The notes beneath the pieces were generated by a model. That model made no database searches, was not told the origin of the DNA, and saw only the letters and a program-made list of their open reading frames with translations. The translations under genes were made by a program, and so were the position numbers. 64,000 bases of DNA from Actinomadura_E scrupuli (GTDB lineage Bacteria > Actinomycetota > Actinomycetes > Streptosporangiales > Streptosporangiaceae): assembly GCF_050971785.1 (NCBI RefSeq), contig NZ_JBPCCU010000006.1, positions 310,001 to 374,000 on the forward strand, written 5' to 3'. The first letter of the stretch is position 1; every line of letters begins with the position of its first letter. Shown piece after piece: positions 18,707 through 27,451 of the stretch.

Positions 18707-18782
18707 AGGTATCAACAGAGCGTGCTGCCGCAGACATGAACCGGAAGACTGACCGCCGTCCCCAACACGAAGGAGCCGACCC

Positions 18783-19094
18783 ATGAACGAGCCGAACCAG
18801 CCGCCGCCCGGCCGCGATCCCGACGTACTCACCACCGCCGAACTCGCGACCAAGCTCGGGCTGTCCCCGCAGACCATCCGCCGGATGGCCAACGCGGGAC
18901 AGCTCCCGGCGCTCAAGACCGGCAAGGACTTCCGGTACTCCTGGACCGCCGTCAAGGAGGTACTGCGGCAGCCCCACCACGAACCCGGGGGCCGAGCCAA
19001 TGACCACGACCACCACGACACCGATCAGGGCCGCAAGGGCGCGGGCTTCCGTGCCCAACGCCAAGCCCACCAACAGGCGGGTTCCACCGACTGA
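18783..19094 (+). CDS. excisionase/MerR-like helix-turn-helix protein
   Basis: A 103-residue protein with a helix-turn-helix of the excisionase class at residues 14-62: VLTTAELATKLGLSPQTIRRMANAGQLPALKTG, ending in the wing FRYSWTAVKEVL. The C terminus is polar and His/Arg-rich. Ribosome binding site AAGGAG lies seven bases before the ATG. Such proteins act as excisionases or as local regulators of integrative elements. No integrase is present in the window, so a regulatory role for the divergent transfer operon is at least as likely. Confidence 0.8.
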   Translation: MNEPNQPPPGRDPDVLTTAELATKLGLSPQTIRRMANAGQLPALKTGKDFRYSWTAVKEVLRQPHHEPGGRANDHDHHDTDQGRKGAGFRAQRQAHQQAGSTD

Positions 19095-19196
19095 GCCCCA
19101 CGGGTGGCGAGTCCCACCGCCAGCACCGCCTCGGCACGGCTCTGAAACGAGTCGATGTCATGAACGGCACGGGCGTGTCGGAACGGGCGCGGCAAC

Positions 19197-20177
19197 GTGC
19201 TGAAGGCCGCCGTTGGTGCCGGCGCCCTGGTGTTCGGGTTACCACTGCTGCTCGCCGTCCTCGTCGTCATCCACCCCGGCGACACCTCAGCCACCGGCAC
19301 CGGTCTCGACGGCGCACCCACCGCCTACGCAGGCAAGGACATCCCCACCGACTACCTACGCTGGTACACCGCCGCCGCACGCACCTGCCCCGGCCTGCCC
19401 TGGGCGATCCTGGCCGGCATCGGCAAAACCGAATCCGACCACGGCCGCAGCCACGCGCCAGGCGTTCAGTCCGGCACCAACTCCGCTGGGGCCCAGGGGC
19501 CGATGCAGTTCCTCGCCCCCACCTGGGCCCAGTACGGCGTCGATGCTGACGGCGATGGCAGCAAGAACGCCTACGACCCGGCCGACGCCATCTACGGGGC
19601 AGCGAACTACCTGTGCCATTCAGGCGCCCACGACGGCACCGACGCCGGTATCCGCCGGGCGCTGTTCGCCTACAACCACGCTGGCTGGTACGTCGACTTG
19701 GTGTTGAAGCACGCCACGCACTACGCCGTCCGCGTCGCCTCCGGGCAAGGCGGCGTCGCCGTACAAGCGGCACTCCGCTGGCTCGGTACCCCCTACTCCT
19801 GGGGCGGCGGCGGACCCAACGGACCCACCTACGGAAGCGGCAGGGGAGCTGGCACCAAAGGCTTCGACTGCTCCGGCCTCGCCCAATACGCCTGGGCCCA
19901 AGCCGGCATCCACCTCGACCGCATCGCCGCCGCCCAGTACAACAACGGCCCCCACGTCCCGCGCGACCAACTGCGGCCCGGCGACCTGCTGTTCTTCGCC
20001 ACCAACCCCAGCAAGCCCGCCACCATCCACCACGTCGCCCTCTACTTCGGCGACGGCCGGATGATCCACGCCCCCCACACCGGCGACCACGTCCGCATAT
20101 CCCCATTCACCGGAGACCCCACCAGAGAGGCCGAATACGCCGGTGCCACCCGGCCCGGCGCCAACCCAGACCGTTGA
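19197..20177 (+). CDS. VirB1-like lytic transglycosylase fused to NlpC/P60 endopeptidase
   Basis: A 326-residue exported cell-wall hydrolase that should open peptidoglycan for the secretion apparatus. One N-terminal membrane/signal helix (ALVFGLPLLLAVLVVI) is followed by a transglycosylase domain (LPWAILAGIGKTESDHGRS with the catalytic Glu, then GPMQFLAPTWAQYGVDADGDG and LFAYNHAGWYV). The C-terminal NlpC/P60 domain has FDCSGLAQYAW with the catalytic Cys, then PGDLLFFATN and IHHVALYFGDG with the His. The GTG start is forced by an in-frame stop at 19161; its ribosome binding site is weak. Bifunctional proteins of this kind are standard in Gram-positive conjugation systems. Confidence 0.9.
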   Translation: MLKAAVGAGALVFGLPLLLAVLVVIHPGDTSATGTGLDGAPTAYAGKDIPTDYLRWYTAAARTCPGLPWAILAGIGKTESDHGRSHAPGVQSGTNSAGAQGPMQFLAPTWAQYGVDADGDGSKNAYDPADAIYGAANYLCHSGAHDGTDAGIRRALFAYNHAGWYVDLVLKHATHYAVRVASGQGGVAVQAALRWLGTPYSWGGGGPNGPTYGSGRGAGTKGFDCSGLAQYAWAQAGIHLDRIAAAQYNNGPHVPRDQLRPGDLLFFATNPSKPATIHHVALYFGDGRMIHAPHTGDHVRISPFTGDPTREAEYAGATRPGANPDR

Positions 20178-20201
20178 CCCACCACTGCCTGGAGGCAGCC
20201 C

Positions 20202-20438
20202 ATGGAAACCCTCAAGTTCAGCGACCTGACCCACCTGCCCTCCGTCGTCGACATCGTCACGGCAGCCCGCGCTCTGGGGCTGTCCCGCTCGCACGCCTAC
20301 GACCTGGCGAAACGTGACGTGTTCCCCTGCCGCGTCGTCCGCATCGGTCACCTCTACCGAGTACCGACCGCAGACCTGCTGCAGCTACTGGGCGCCGGCC
20401 AGCCGGAGGCCCAGGAACGACTGGAGGCGGGAAGCTAA
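20202..20438 (+). CDS. AlpA/excisionase-like helix-turn-helix protein
   Basis: A 78-residue protein. The DNA-binding segment is VVDIVTAARALGLSRSHAYDLAKRD followed by a wing (FPCRVVRIGHLYRVPTADLLQLL). A GGAGG site precedes the ATG, 24 bases after the cell-wall hydrolase stop, so the two are likely cotranscribed. The family includes excisionases and small phage/element regulators; without an integrase the role is undecided. Confidence 0.78.
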   Translation: METLKFSDLTHLPSVVDIVTAARALGLSRSHAYDLAKRDVFPCRVVRIGHLYRVPTADLLQLLGAGQPEAQERLEAGS

Positions 20439-20444
20439 CCGAAC

Positions 20445-20475
20445 GGCGGGAGGCCGGGCGGCCTGGCCTCCCGCC
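20445..20475 (+). terminator. terminator at the end of the transfer region
   Basis: Perfect 11-base arms GGCGGGAGGCC and GGCCTCCCGCC flank a nine-base loop, seven bases after the HTH gene stop. This hairpin closes the transfer region on its right side. Confidence 0.72.
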
Positions 20476-20490
20476 ACACCGGTCTGCGTA

Positions 20491-20504
20491 GATCAATGTT
20501 GATC
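20491..20504. promoter_or_regulatory. palindrome in the junction between transfer and defence genes
   Basis: GATCAA-TG-TTGATC is a symmetric 14-mer; a further GATCAA half site lies at 20560-20565. The stretch 20476-20619 is more AT-rich than its surroundings and has no gene. It could hold an operator or a remnant of an attachment site; neither can be shown. Confidence 0.3.
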
Positions 20505-20619
20505 GCCTGGACGACGAAGAACCTGACTCCTGGCTACTCCGCAGCGCTCTATGGATAAAGATCAACTTTGGCAGCGTAAACATTGCGATTAACCGCCTCG
20601 TGCGCGCAGGCCCGGCGGT

Positions 20620-22182
20620 TCACCAATAGGCAGGAGGACCGTGAGGGCTCCACCCACCCAGGTACGGTCTCAGGTCATCGGCCTTGGGTTCAGGGACCTC
20701 CGGGAATCGAGGCAAGGTACGGGTCGGATCTACCGCGGTCGCATAGGTCTCCGCCCAAGTGAGCCACCTTTCGCTCTCCTCCGAGAGCTGCGTCCGAGTC
20801 TCCGACGCATGGTCCCTGATCCTGGCCACGTAGCGCCTGATGTCGTCGGCCAACCCCATCCGCTTGATCTGCCCGCTCAGTACCTTCACGAGATGGGCGT
20901 GGCCGAACTGCTCTTTGGCCCCCCTCATCGCCCCCTCCCACCGCTGGCGCTGCTCCTCCCCCTTCCGCGCCCGCTCCAAGCGGTGCTGCTCAGCCTCCTC
21001 GGCCTTCTGCTCGAATTGAGCGAGAACATCCGCGAGCTCGTCCTCCAGCTTCCACCGCCTGCGGTCGGCGAATAAGTACCTGGTGTCGCACGGGTCGCCG
21101 TGGCGGATCTGTAGGCGCCCCGAAGCAACACTGTCGCTTCGGGGCACCTGGTACCAGGCCCCTCGTTCGGCCTTCTTCAGCTCAGCCGCGGTCGCACGGT
21201 GCGGTACAGAATCGGTCTCTTCCCAGAACGACAACTCGTACGCATGTCCTTGGATCACGATGCATGCACCCCCGCTGTAGCGGTGACGCGAGTCGCTACC
21301 CTGGGCTACCCGGTACCCCCGTCGTTCTGCCTCAGTGAACAGCGCCTGGGCCAGCCGCAATGCTCGGGGAAGAGCCTCCTTGGACACCTTCATATGCACG
21401 ACACCGGTTTGGTTGCGATTGTCCATTCGGGAGTCGCGTTTGTCATGGCGTCGGATTGCTCTGGAGAACCTGTCTCGAGTTGCCGCGACGAGAGGGTGGG
21501 GATTGGTCAAACGCGTAGGTACCGGGACCAGCGGCAGCTCCACAGGCCTTTCCGGTCCGGTTGTTGGAACACCTTCCACAGCAGCCGAATCTCGCAGCGA
21601 GACCCACACGTCGCCGGTGTACGGGATGTAGGCATCGAGCCGATGTCCTTCGGGAAGCTTTTCCGGGTTCGTCAGAGCCACGGAGACCGCTTTTCGTAGA
21701 GCCCTCCGGGTCGGCTTGTCCGGATCGGTCAGCTTCAACGTCCCTCCGGCCATCTCCACCTGGACCACCAGTTCCTCTACGGTGATCACGAGCTTCGCTG
21801 GCTTCTCTTTTCGGGAGGGCCGCTCCTTCGGGGAGGGCTGCCGCGGGACTCTGTCCTTTGGATGACGGCCATGTTCCAGGTAGTAGTGACCGACATCGGT
21901 GATCACGGCCGTCCAGACGCCGTCCTTGCGCGGCGTGGTGACGTATCCACGCCCACGCAACGCATAGACCGAGTTGGCGAGCCTCGGCTCTTTCGAGGTC
22001 ACGGGATCAGTGCCATCGACGATCCGCTTCAGGAGATCGACCTGGTGGGGCTTGAGGGAGTAGCGACTCACGCTCGCCAGGATGACCGAGAGGCGTGACT
22101 CGTGCACGCAGGGCACACGACTCGAACCGAGCGCCGGACCCAGACTCTGAGACTCGTATCTCGTGGCACTGAGGATTGCCAT
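20620..22182 (-). CDS. winged-HTH/coiled-coil protein of the Hsp70-helicase module
   Basis: A 520-residue protein of no named family. Residues about 40-107 look like a winged helix (YSLKPHQVDLLKRIVDG, then NSVYALRGRGYVTTP and a WTAVITDVGHYYLEHG wing). A basic Pro/Lys/Arg linker follows, then a mixed domain (VITVEELVVQVEMAGGTLKL), a central globular domain starting KVSKEALPRALRLAQALF, and a charged, probably coiled-coil stretch near residues 385-440. It is divergent from the SNF2-type helicase gene and shares its promoter region, which suggests a joint function, perhaps as DNA-binding specificity subunit or regulator (inferred). The ATG at 22182 has a GAGAG site; internal GTG starts are possible. 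Confidence 0.65.
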   Translation of the reverse strand: MAILSATRYESQSLGPALGSSRVPCVHESRLSVILASVSRYSLKPHQVDLLKRIVDGTDPVTSKEPRLANSVYALRGRGYVTTPRKDGVWTAVITDVGHYYLEHGRHPKDRVPRQPSPKERPSRKEKPAKLVITVEELVVQVEMAGGTLKLTDPDKPTRRALRKAVSVALTNPEKLPEGHRLDAYIPYTGDVWVSLRDSAAVEGVPTTGPERPVELPLVPVPTRLTNPHPLVAATRDRFSRAIRRHDKRDSRMDNRNQTGVVHMKVSKEALPRALRLAQALFTEAERRGYRVAQGSDSRHRYSGGACIVIQGHAYELSFWEETDSVPHRATAAELKKAERGAWYQVPRSDSVASGRLQIRHGDPCDTRYLFADRRRWKLEDELADVLAQFEQKAEEAEQHRLERARKGEEQRQRWEGAMRGAKEQFGHAHLVKVLSGQIKRMGLADDIRRYVARIRDHASETRTQLSEESERWLTWAETYATAVDPTRTLPRFPEVPEPKADDLRPYLGGWSPHGPPAYW

Positions 22183-22332
22183 GAATGAGCTCTCGCAGTT
22201 GTCGGCTCCATCTTGCCCACTCGGTCCCCCACATTGGCCGGGGTGATCGACGCGCGCACCTGGCTGCCGAGTGTCAGGATGTCGACATATGGCGGACCAT
22301 GTGACCCTGGGATGCCCATCGAGAGGGCTCTG

Positions 22333-25300
22333 ATGCGCGCTTACGATCTACGCTACGAACCACCCGGGCAGTCCTACGCATGGATGACAGATCTGCATCC
22401 GAGCACGTGCCTGGTCATCGGCAAGCTTCCCGACAGCGAGCGTGACCGTGTCAGAGCGATCGCCACCGATGTGCGTGAGAAGCCGCCCAGCGGTCTGGCC
22501 AAAATCCTTCGAAGTGGCGGCTATGCATTCTGGATCGATGAAAGCTGGCATGTCCTGATCTTGATCGGCGGACGCGAGCCGATCGTTGCGGAGACGGGGC
22601 GCAGGCGGTCGACCGATGACGACAACCACATGGTGCATGCAGAAGCGATTTACCTGGAGCAGCGGGAAAAGGCAGACCCCTTTCTTGGCAGCTCTCGATT
22701 CAGTCCTGGTGACATGGTGCGTGCCCAAGACTCTGGCATCGTCGGCCAGGTGAAGAGCGTCTCCACCGTACTTGGGAGTTATCAGTACGAAGTCGAACTG
22801 CGTGGGGTCGTCAAGCAGATCAGCGAGCAGAATCTCACCCGGGTGGACGGGAACCCGGGTGACCCGGCGTTCTGGATGATGCAACCGCCGGCCGGCGCGC
22901 CGGGGACTGCTCTCACCCTCACCTGGACGAAGTTGCAGCATCCGCTGACCGACACGCTGTACTCCTTCGCCTCCAGCAAGACGCTCTTCCGCGCCTATCA
23001 GTTCAAGCCTGTCCTCAAGCTGCTCAACGGCTCATCCGGACGGTTGCTGATCGCCGACGAGGTCGGTCTGGGAAAGACGATCGAAGCTGGCCTCATTTGG
23101 AGCGAACTCGAGCAGCGGCTCCGCCTTCAGCGGGTTCTCATCGTCGCACCGGCAGCACTGACGCTGAAGTGGAAGGCCGAGATGGCTATTCGCTTCGACC
23201 GCGACGCGACGGTGGTGCGGCCGGTCGATCTGGACAACCTCGCCGAAGGCCTAGAGCGGGGAGACGAAACGAAGTTCACCGGCATCATCTCCCTGGAGTC
23301 GTTGAGGATCGCCGATGGTGTCCTGGAACGGCTGTTGGACCTCCGCCCCCGGTTCGACCTGGTCATCGTCGACGAAGCGCACAGCATGCGAAACAGGGAG
23401 AGTAAGTCGCATGCCCTCGGCCGCCTGCTGGCGGACCTGGCCGACTACCTTCTGCTGCTCTCGGCGACCCCGCTCAACCTGGGCAATGACGATCTGTTCA
23501 ATCTCATGAGCTTGCTGGACGAGGAGAGCTTCAGCGACCGAGTCGTCTTCGAGCAGCAGCTCGAACCCAATCGCGTTCTCAACGAGGTCGCGCGCTCGCT
23601 CGCGGGGGCTGGGCGCCTTGAGCCACGAAAACTTCTGACCAAACTCGACGGACTGGCCGACAGCCGGTTCGGTGCCACGGTCGTAGATCGTCCGGATTTC
23701 GGGCTGTTGCGGGAACTGCTGAACGCGGACCGTCCGCTGCAGCACGATGAGGTAGCCCGTGCCAGACGGTGGCTTACGGATCTGAACGTGTTGAGCGGAG
23801 TACTGACCCGGACCCGCAAGGCGGAGGTGCCGGATCAGAAGGCGGTCCGTGAGCCGCACGCCATCGATGTCGCCTGGACGCCCGAGGAGCGGTCCTACTA
23901 CGACGGTCTCTTCAACTGGTACATGCGCCGTGCCCGGGAGATGGGGACTCCGCCGGGATTCGCGATGCAGATGCCGTTGAGGCTCGCGGCAAGTTGTATA
24001 CCCGCTTCCCAAGCTGCGCTGCGAACAAAGGAGCCGGGTCTCTTCCGGGCAGAAGTCGATGATTTCGACGACAGGGGAGAAGGGATCCCGGACGACCTTC
24101 AGAGGCTGCGGGCACTGATCAGTCCGGTGACGGTCGACACGAAGTACGACCGGCTGCTAGCCGAGCTGCGCGACGTTAGGGATGCGGGGCTGCGACAGGT
24201 GATGATCTTCTCTTTCTTCCGCGGCACGCTCGCCTACCTGGCGGGTCGGCTGCGTGAGCACTTCAGCGTACGGGTGATGGACGGATCGGTGCCACCGCCC
24301 GAACGCCAAGAGATCATGCAGGACTTTCGTGCCGGGAGCTTCGAACTGCTGCTGCTGAGCGAAGTCGGTTCTGAGGGTCTGGATTTCGAGTTCTGCAATG
24401 TCCTTGTCAACTATGACCTGCCGTGGAACCCGATGCGGGTGGAGCAGCGGATAGGCCGGCTTGACCGGTTCGGCCAGCAACACGAAAAGATCTTCATCTA
24501 CAACATGCACGTCCCCGGCACGATTGAGACCGACATCTTCCAGCGGCTCTACGACCGCATCGGCGTGTTCCAGGGTTCGGTCGGTGAGCTCGAACCGATC
24601 CTGCGCGGCGAACTGGAGAACATCCCCAAGCAGATTCTCGATCCCCGGCTCGATGCCGCTGGGCGGGATCGAGAGGTCGAACGGATCGCGGTCGCGCTGG
24701 AGCAGCGTGCTCACGACACCGAAGAGTTGCGTGCCACCCAGGCATATCTGTCCGGCATCGACAGCCTGCTGATCGAAGGGCTCAGCGAGGAGGGCCCGGC
24801 TGGCGGTCGCTTCATCGGCCAGGCCGAGATACGGCGCATGTTGGATGAGCTCTTCCAACGCCACGGCGGACGTTTGCGGCCCAAACGCGCCGGAGTCTTC
24901 GAACTCGTAGGGGCGAAAGACCTCGCGACACGGCTACGCCACAGCCAGCTCGGCGGAGACGGCAGCCGATACACCATCTCCAAGCTGGTCAGCCAGCTGT
25001 ACGACGGCGCTCCCATACCGTGCACCTTCCGGCCAGAGCAGGCGAGTAGGGAGCCCATGGAACTGCTCTCCGCTCGGCATCCGCTGGTCAAGCTGGCCCT
25101 GGAGGTTCTGGCCGAGGAGGACCTGGCACTCCCGCGCTTCGGTTCGGTCACCGTTCCCGGCATACCTGATGGGCACTGCTACCTGGTGCGGATCGACCTT
25201 GCGGAGACCTCGGGTCTGCGTCCGCTGGTCGAGCTGTGGGCGACCGCCATCGACCTCAGTACGCAGGAGGAGGATGCGGAGGTGGGCGACCTTCTCCTGA

Positions 25301-25710
25301 CCGCACTGGCCGAGGGCACCCTGGGTGACGGCCCCTCGGAGAGCCCGGCGGAGCTCGAACGGACCTGGCGGAGTGCACAGGAGCAAGTGTCCGCCCGCCG
25401 GGTACTGACCGAGCGATCCCGGGCTCAGGAGAACGAGGCGCTGGTCGAGGGACGTATCCGTGCTCGCGAGAGCTCGCTCGACATCCAGCTCCGCAAGACC
25501 CAGGAGTTGATCGAACGACTCCAGTCGGAGGGTAAGGATGGCAGCATCATCCGCCTGCATGAGGGGCGCATCCGCAATCTTCGCGAGGACCGCAGACAGC
25601 TCCGGGAAGAACTGGCCTCGCGTCGGCGACTCGGAATCGCGCTCTCCGCTGTCGCCATCATCCTCATATCCCCGGAGGGGCGTACTCCTTCTCCAGGTAC
25701 CAGGAGGTAG
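22333..25710 (+). CDS. RapA/HepA-type SNF2 helicase of the Hsp70 module
   Basis: About 1125 residues. A small SH3/KOW-like segment lies near residues 125-170 (FSPGDMVRAQDSGIVGQVKSV). The two RecA-like domains follow: Walker A DEVGLGKTIEAG with Lys near 248, DEAH near 347, the LLLLSATPLNLG motif, then helicase C (LLLLSEVGSEGLDFEF, VNYDLPWNPMRVEQRIGRLDR). The last 120 residues are a long charged coiled coil. This is the architecture of RapA-type ATP-dependent nucleic acid translocases, close to DrmD of DISARM and probably its paralogue. The ATG at 22333 is preferred for its GAGAGGG site; upstream in-frame starts at 22213 or 22312 exist. Its 3' end overlaps the convergent Hsp70 gene by 47 bases. 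Confidence 0.85.
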   Translation: MRAYDLRYEPPGQSYAWMTDLHPSTCLVIGKLPDSERDRVRAIATDVREKPPSGLAKILRSGGYAFWIDESWHVLILIGGREPIVAETGRRRSTDDDNHMVHAEAIYLEQREKADPFLGSSRFSPGDMVRAQDSGIVGQVKSVSTVLGSYQYEVELRGVVKQISEQNLTRVDGNPGDPAFWMMQPPAGAPGTALTLTWTKLQHPLTDTLYSFASSKTLFRAYQFKPVLKLLNGSSGRLLIADEVGLGKTIEAGLIWSELEQRLRLQRVLIVAPAALTLKWKAEMAIRFDRDATVVRPVDLDNLAEGLERGDETKFTGIISLESLRIADGVLERLLDLRPRFDLVIVDEAHSMRNRESKSHALGRLLADLADYLLLLSATPLNLGNDDLFNLMSLLDEESFSDRVVFEQQLEPNRVLNEVARSLAGAGRLEPRKLLTKLDGLADSRFGATVVDRPDFGLLRELLNADRPLQHDEVARARRWLTDLNVLSGVLTRTRKAEVPDQKAVREPHAIDVAWTPEERSYYDGLFNWYMRRAREMGTPPGFAMQMPLRLAASCIPASQAALRTKEPGLFRAEVDDFDDRGEGIPDDLQRLRALISPVTVDTKYDRLLAELRDVRDAGLRQVMIFSFFRGTLAYLAGRLREHFSVRVMDGSVPPPERQEIMQDFRAGSFELLLLSEVGSEGLDFEFCNVLVNYDLPWNPMRVEQRIGRLDRFGQQHEKIFIYNMHVPGTIETDIFQRLYDRIGVFQGSVGELEPILRGELENIPKQILDPRLDAAGRDREVERIAVALEQRAHDTEELRATQAYLSGIDSLLIEGLSEEGPAGGRFIGQAEIRRMLDELFQRHGGRLRPKRAGVFELVGAKDLATRLRHSQLGGDGSRYTISKLVSQLYDGAPIPCTFRPEQASREPMELLSARHPLVKLALEVLAEEDLALPRFGSVTVPGIPDGHCYLVRIDLAETSGLRPLVELWATAIDLSTQEEDAEVGDLLLTALAEGTLGDGPSESPAELERTWRSAQEQVSARRVLTERSRAQENEALVEGRIRARESSLDIQLRKTQELIERLQSEGKDGSIIRLHEGRIRNLREDRRQLREELASRRRLGIALSAVAIILISPEGRTPSPGTRR

Positions 25711-27313
25711 CCGGTAGGCGCGCCGTATTGGCGACTCTCTTGAGCACCAGCTCGGCATGGCCGTGCCCGCGGATCACCGGCCACTGCTCTACTCGCATGA
25801 TCTTAGGCTGGTGCGTCGCATCACTGATGACGATGCGACCATCGCAGCTGATCTTGAACAGCAGGTTGTGACCCAGCCGTAGCTTGATCCCGTCATTGAC
25901 CTCACCGTCGTACCTCAGACGGAGATACTCCCCGGATACCGCACGGACCCGCAGTACGCCTTCCCCCTGACGCGGGCCGGGGAAGTCCCTGCCCCGCCAT
26001 TCGAAACCAAGCGCTGACCTGGTGTAAGCCTCTGCCGGAGTATAGAGCGGGGTGTAGGCGGGATAGATCGTGTGGCTGTGCCGCTGTCCGTGGTCGGTGT
26101 ACTCCAGGACGAAGTCGAACCCGGGGCGGTGCAGGTTGACCTTGTCATACCCGGCCGTGTCGGCCAGCCCGGCGACGATGGCTTCATCCGAGGCCACGCC
26201 GGCATTGTCGTAGATCAACGCACGGGGGAACAGCTCCCCGATACGCCGTTCCACATAGGGGATGCGGCTCATCCCACCTGCCAGAAAGACGTACTTGATG
26301 TCCTTACTGAGCCTGCCAGGATCCATGGCACGAAGAACATCGGGGGCATAACTGCCTGTTTCGGTAAGTTTGGCGGCCCGTACCGCTGCCCAGACGAGTT
26401 CGGTGGCCAGATCCATCTGCGGCCGGAAACACTCCTCCAGTCGCTCTCTGGTGTAGGTGAGGGTAGGCAGTTGGGCTCTGCCTAGCCCACGGAAGACGAT
26501 CCGATGTTGCATCTGCGTGGACAGCCGGATCTTGGCCTCGCGGGCCTCTCGAAGTACCACCGCCTCAGCGGTCTTGGCTTCGGGAAGTCCTGCAAGATCG
26601 AAGCCCTGTCCGGCCAGTTCATCGATGATTTCCCGGGCGATCGCGGCGTCCAGTTCGTCACCGGCCAGCCGCCTGCCGAGCGCCGACAGCACGGAGATTT
26701 CGGGCTGTGGCCCTCCGAGGACATCGAGAACGGCGATGTCCAGGGTGCCGCCGCCCATGTCGAAGACCAGCAAACGTCCATCTGGCGCTTCACGGTGGGC
26801 AAGGAACCGGTGCGTCACCCAAGCGACCCCGGCCGCGATGGGCTCGTCGATCAGCATGGAGTGGGCTACCGGCAGACCTGCCTGTTCGGCGAGCCTGAGC
26901 AGCCGACGCCTTTGCTTGCCTTCCCACATCGCGGGACAGCCAAGACGCACCTCCTCCTGCATGTTCAAGGGCCGACCTTGCGCCTCGGCCCGTCGGACGA
27001 TTTCCTTGAGCAGCGTCACGATTACCTGATCGGCATCGACTCGGTGCACCCCATGGATGTCGGTGGTTTCCACGAAGTCGGAATCGGTAGTTATCGCACG
27101 TTTGATCGAACGGATGATCTGGGCCACTGGTAGCCGCTCTGCTTCCTCACCGACCAGCAACTGGCCGTCCTGGTATCCGGCTAGTGACGGAAACCAACGT
27201 GTACTGCTGCCCAGTGGGGCGATATCCACTGGTAGTAGGCCGCTGCGTTCTGCGAGCAGTGAAGTGGACGTACCGAAATCGATTCCGACCGCTCGCTCGA
27301 CCACGCCAGCCAT
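25664..27313 (-). CDS. Hsp70/DnaK-like ATPase
   Basis: A 549-residue Hsp70-family protein. Phosphate-binding motifs are VGIDFGTSTSLLAE (near residues 9-22) and LLVFDMGGGTLDIAVLDVL. The adenosine motif is YVFLAGGMSRIPYVERRIGE, and IDEPIAAGVAWV replaces the usual NEPTAAA motif. The C-terminal third is a divergent beta-rich region, much shorter than the DnaK substrate-binding part and without the usual lid, so it is not the housekeeping DnaK. Ribosome binding site GAGGAGG lies close to the ATG at 27313; the longer frame is rejected. It lies downstream of a gene with a GrpE-like C terminus, its likely exchange factor, and converges with a helicase. A role in remodelling a DNA-bound complex is inferred. 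Confidence 0.88.
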   Translation of the reverse strand: MAGVVERAVGIDFGTSTSLLAERSGLLPVDIAPLGSSTRWFPSLAGYQDGQLLVGEEAERLPVAQIIRSIKRAITTDSDFVETTDIHGVHRVDADQVIVTLLKEIVRRAEAQGRPLNMQEEVRLGCPAMWEGKQRRRLLRLAEQAGLPVAHSMLIDEPIAAGVAWVTHRFLAHREAPDGRLLVFDMGGGTLDIAVLDVLGGPQPEISVLSALGRRLAGDELDAAIAREIIDELAGQGFDLAGLPEAKTAEAVVLREAREAKIRLSTQMQHRIVFRGLGRAQLPTLTYTRERLEECFRPQMDLATELVWAAVRAAKLTETGSYAPDVLRAMDPGRLSKDIKYVFLAGGMSRIPYVERRIGELFPRALIYDNAGVASDEAIVAGLADTAGYDKVNLHRPGFDFVLEYTDHGQRHSHTIYPAYTPLYTPAEAYTRSALGFEWRGRDFPGPRQGEGVLRVRAVSGEYLRLRYDGEVNDGIKLRLGHNLLFKISCDGRIVISDATHQPKIMRVEQWPVIRGHGHAELVLKRVANTARLPATSWYLEKEYAPPGI

Positions 27314-27451
27314 CCGACCTCCTCTAACACCGACCAACGGGCTCACAGCCCGAAGCCGGGGGGACCAGTAGAGCCGAGGGTAGAGCAGAGGTCGGACAAT
27401 TTCTGGCATCAAGGAATTACGATCGAAAGTGCATTGGAGACTCGTTGATCA

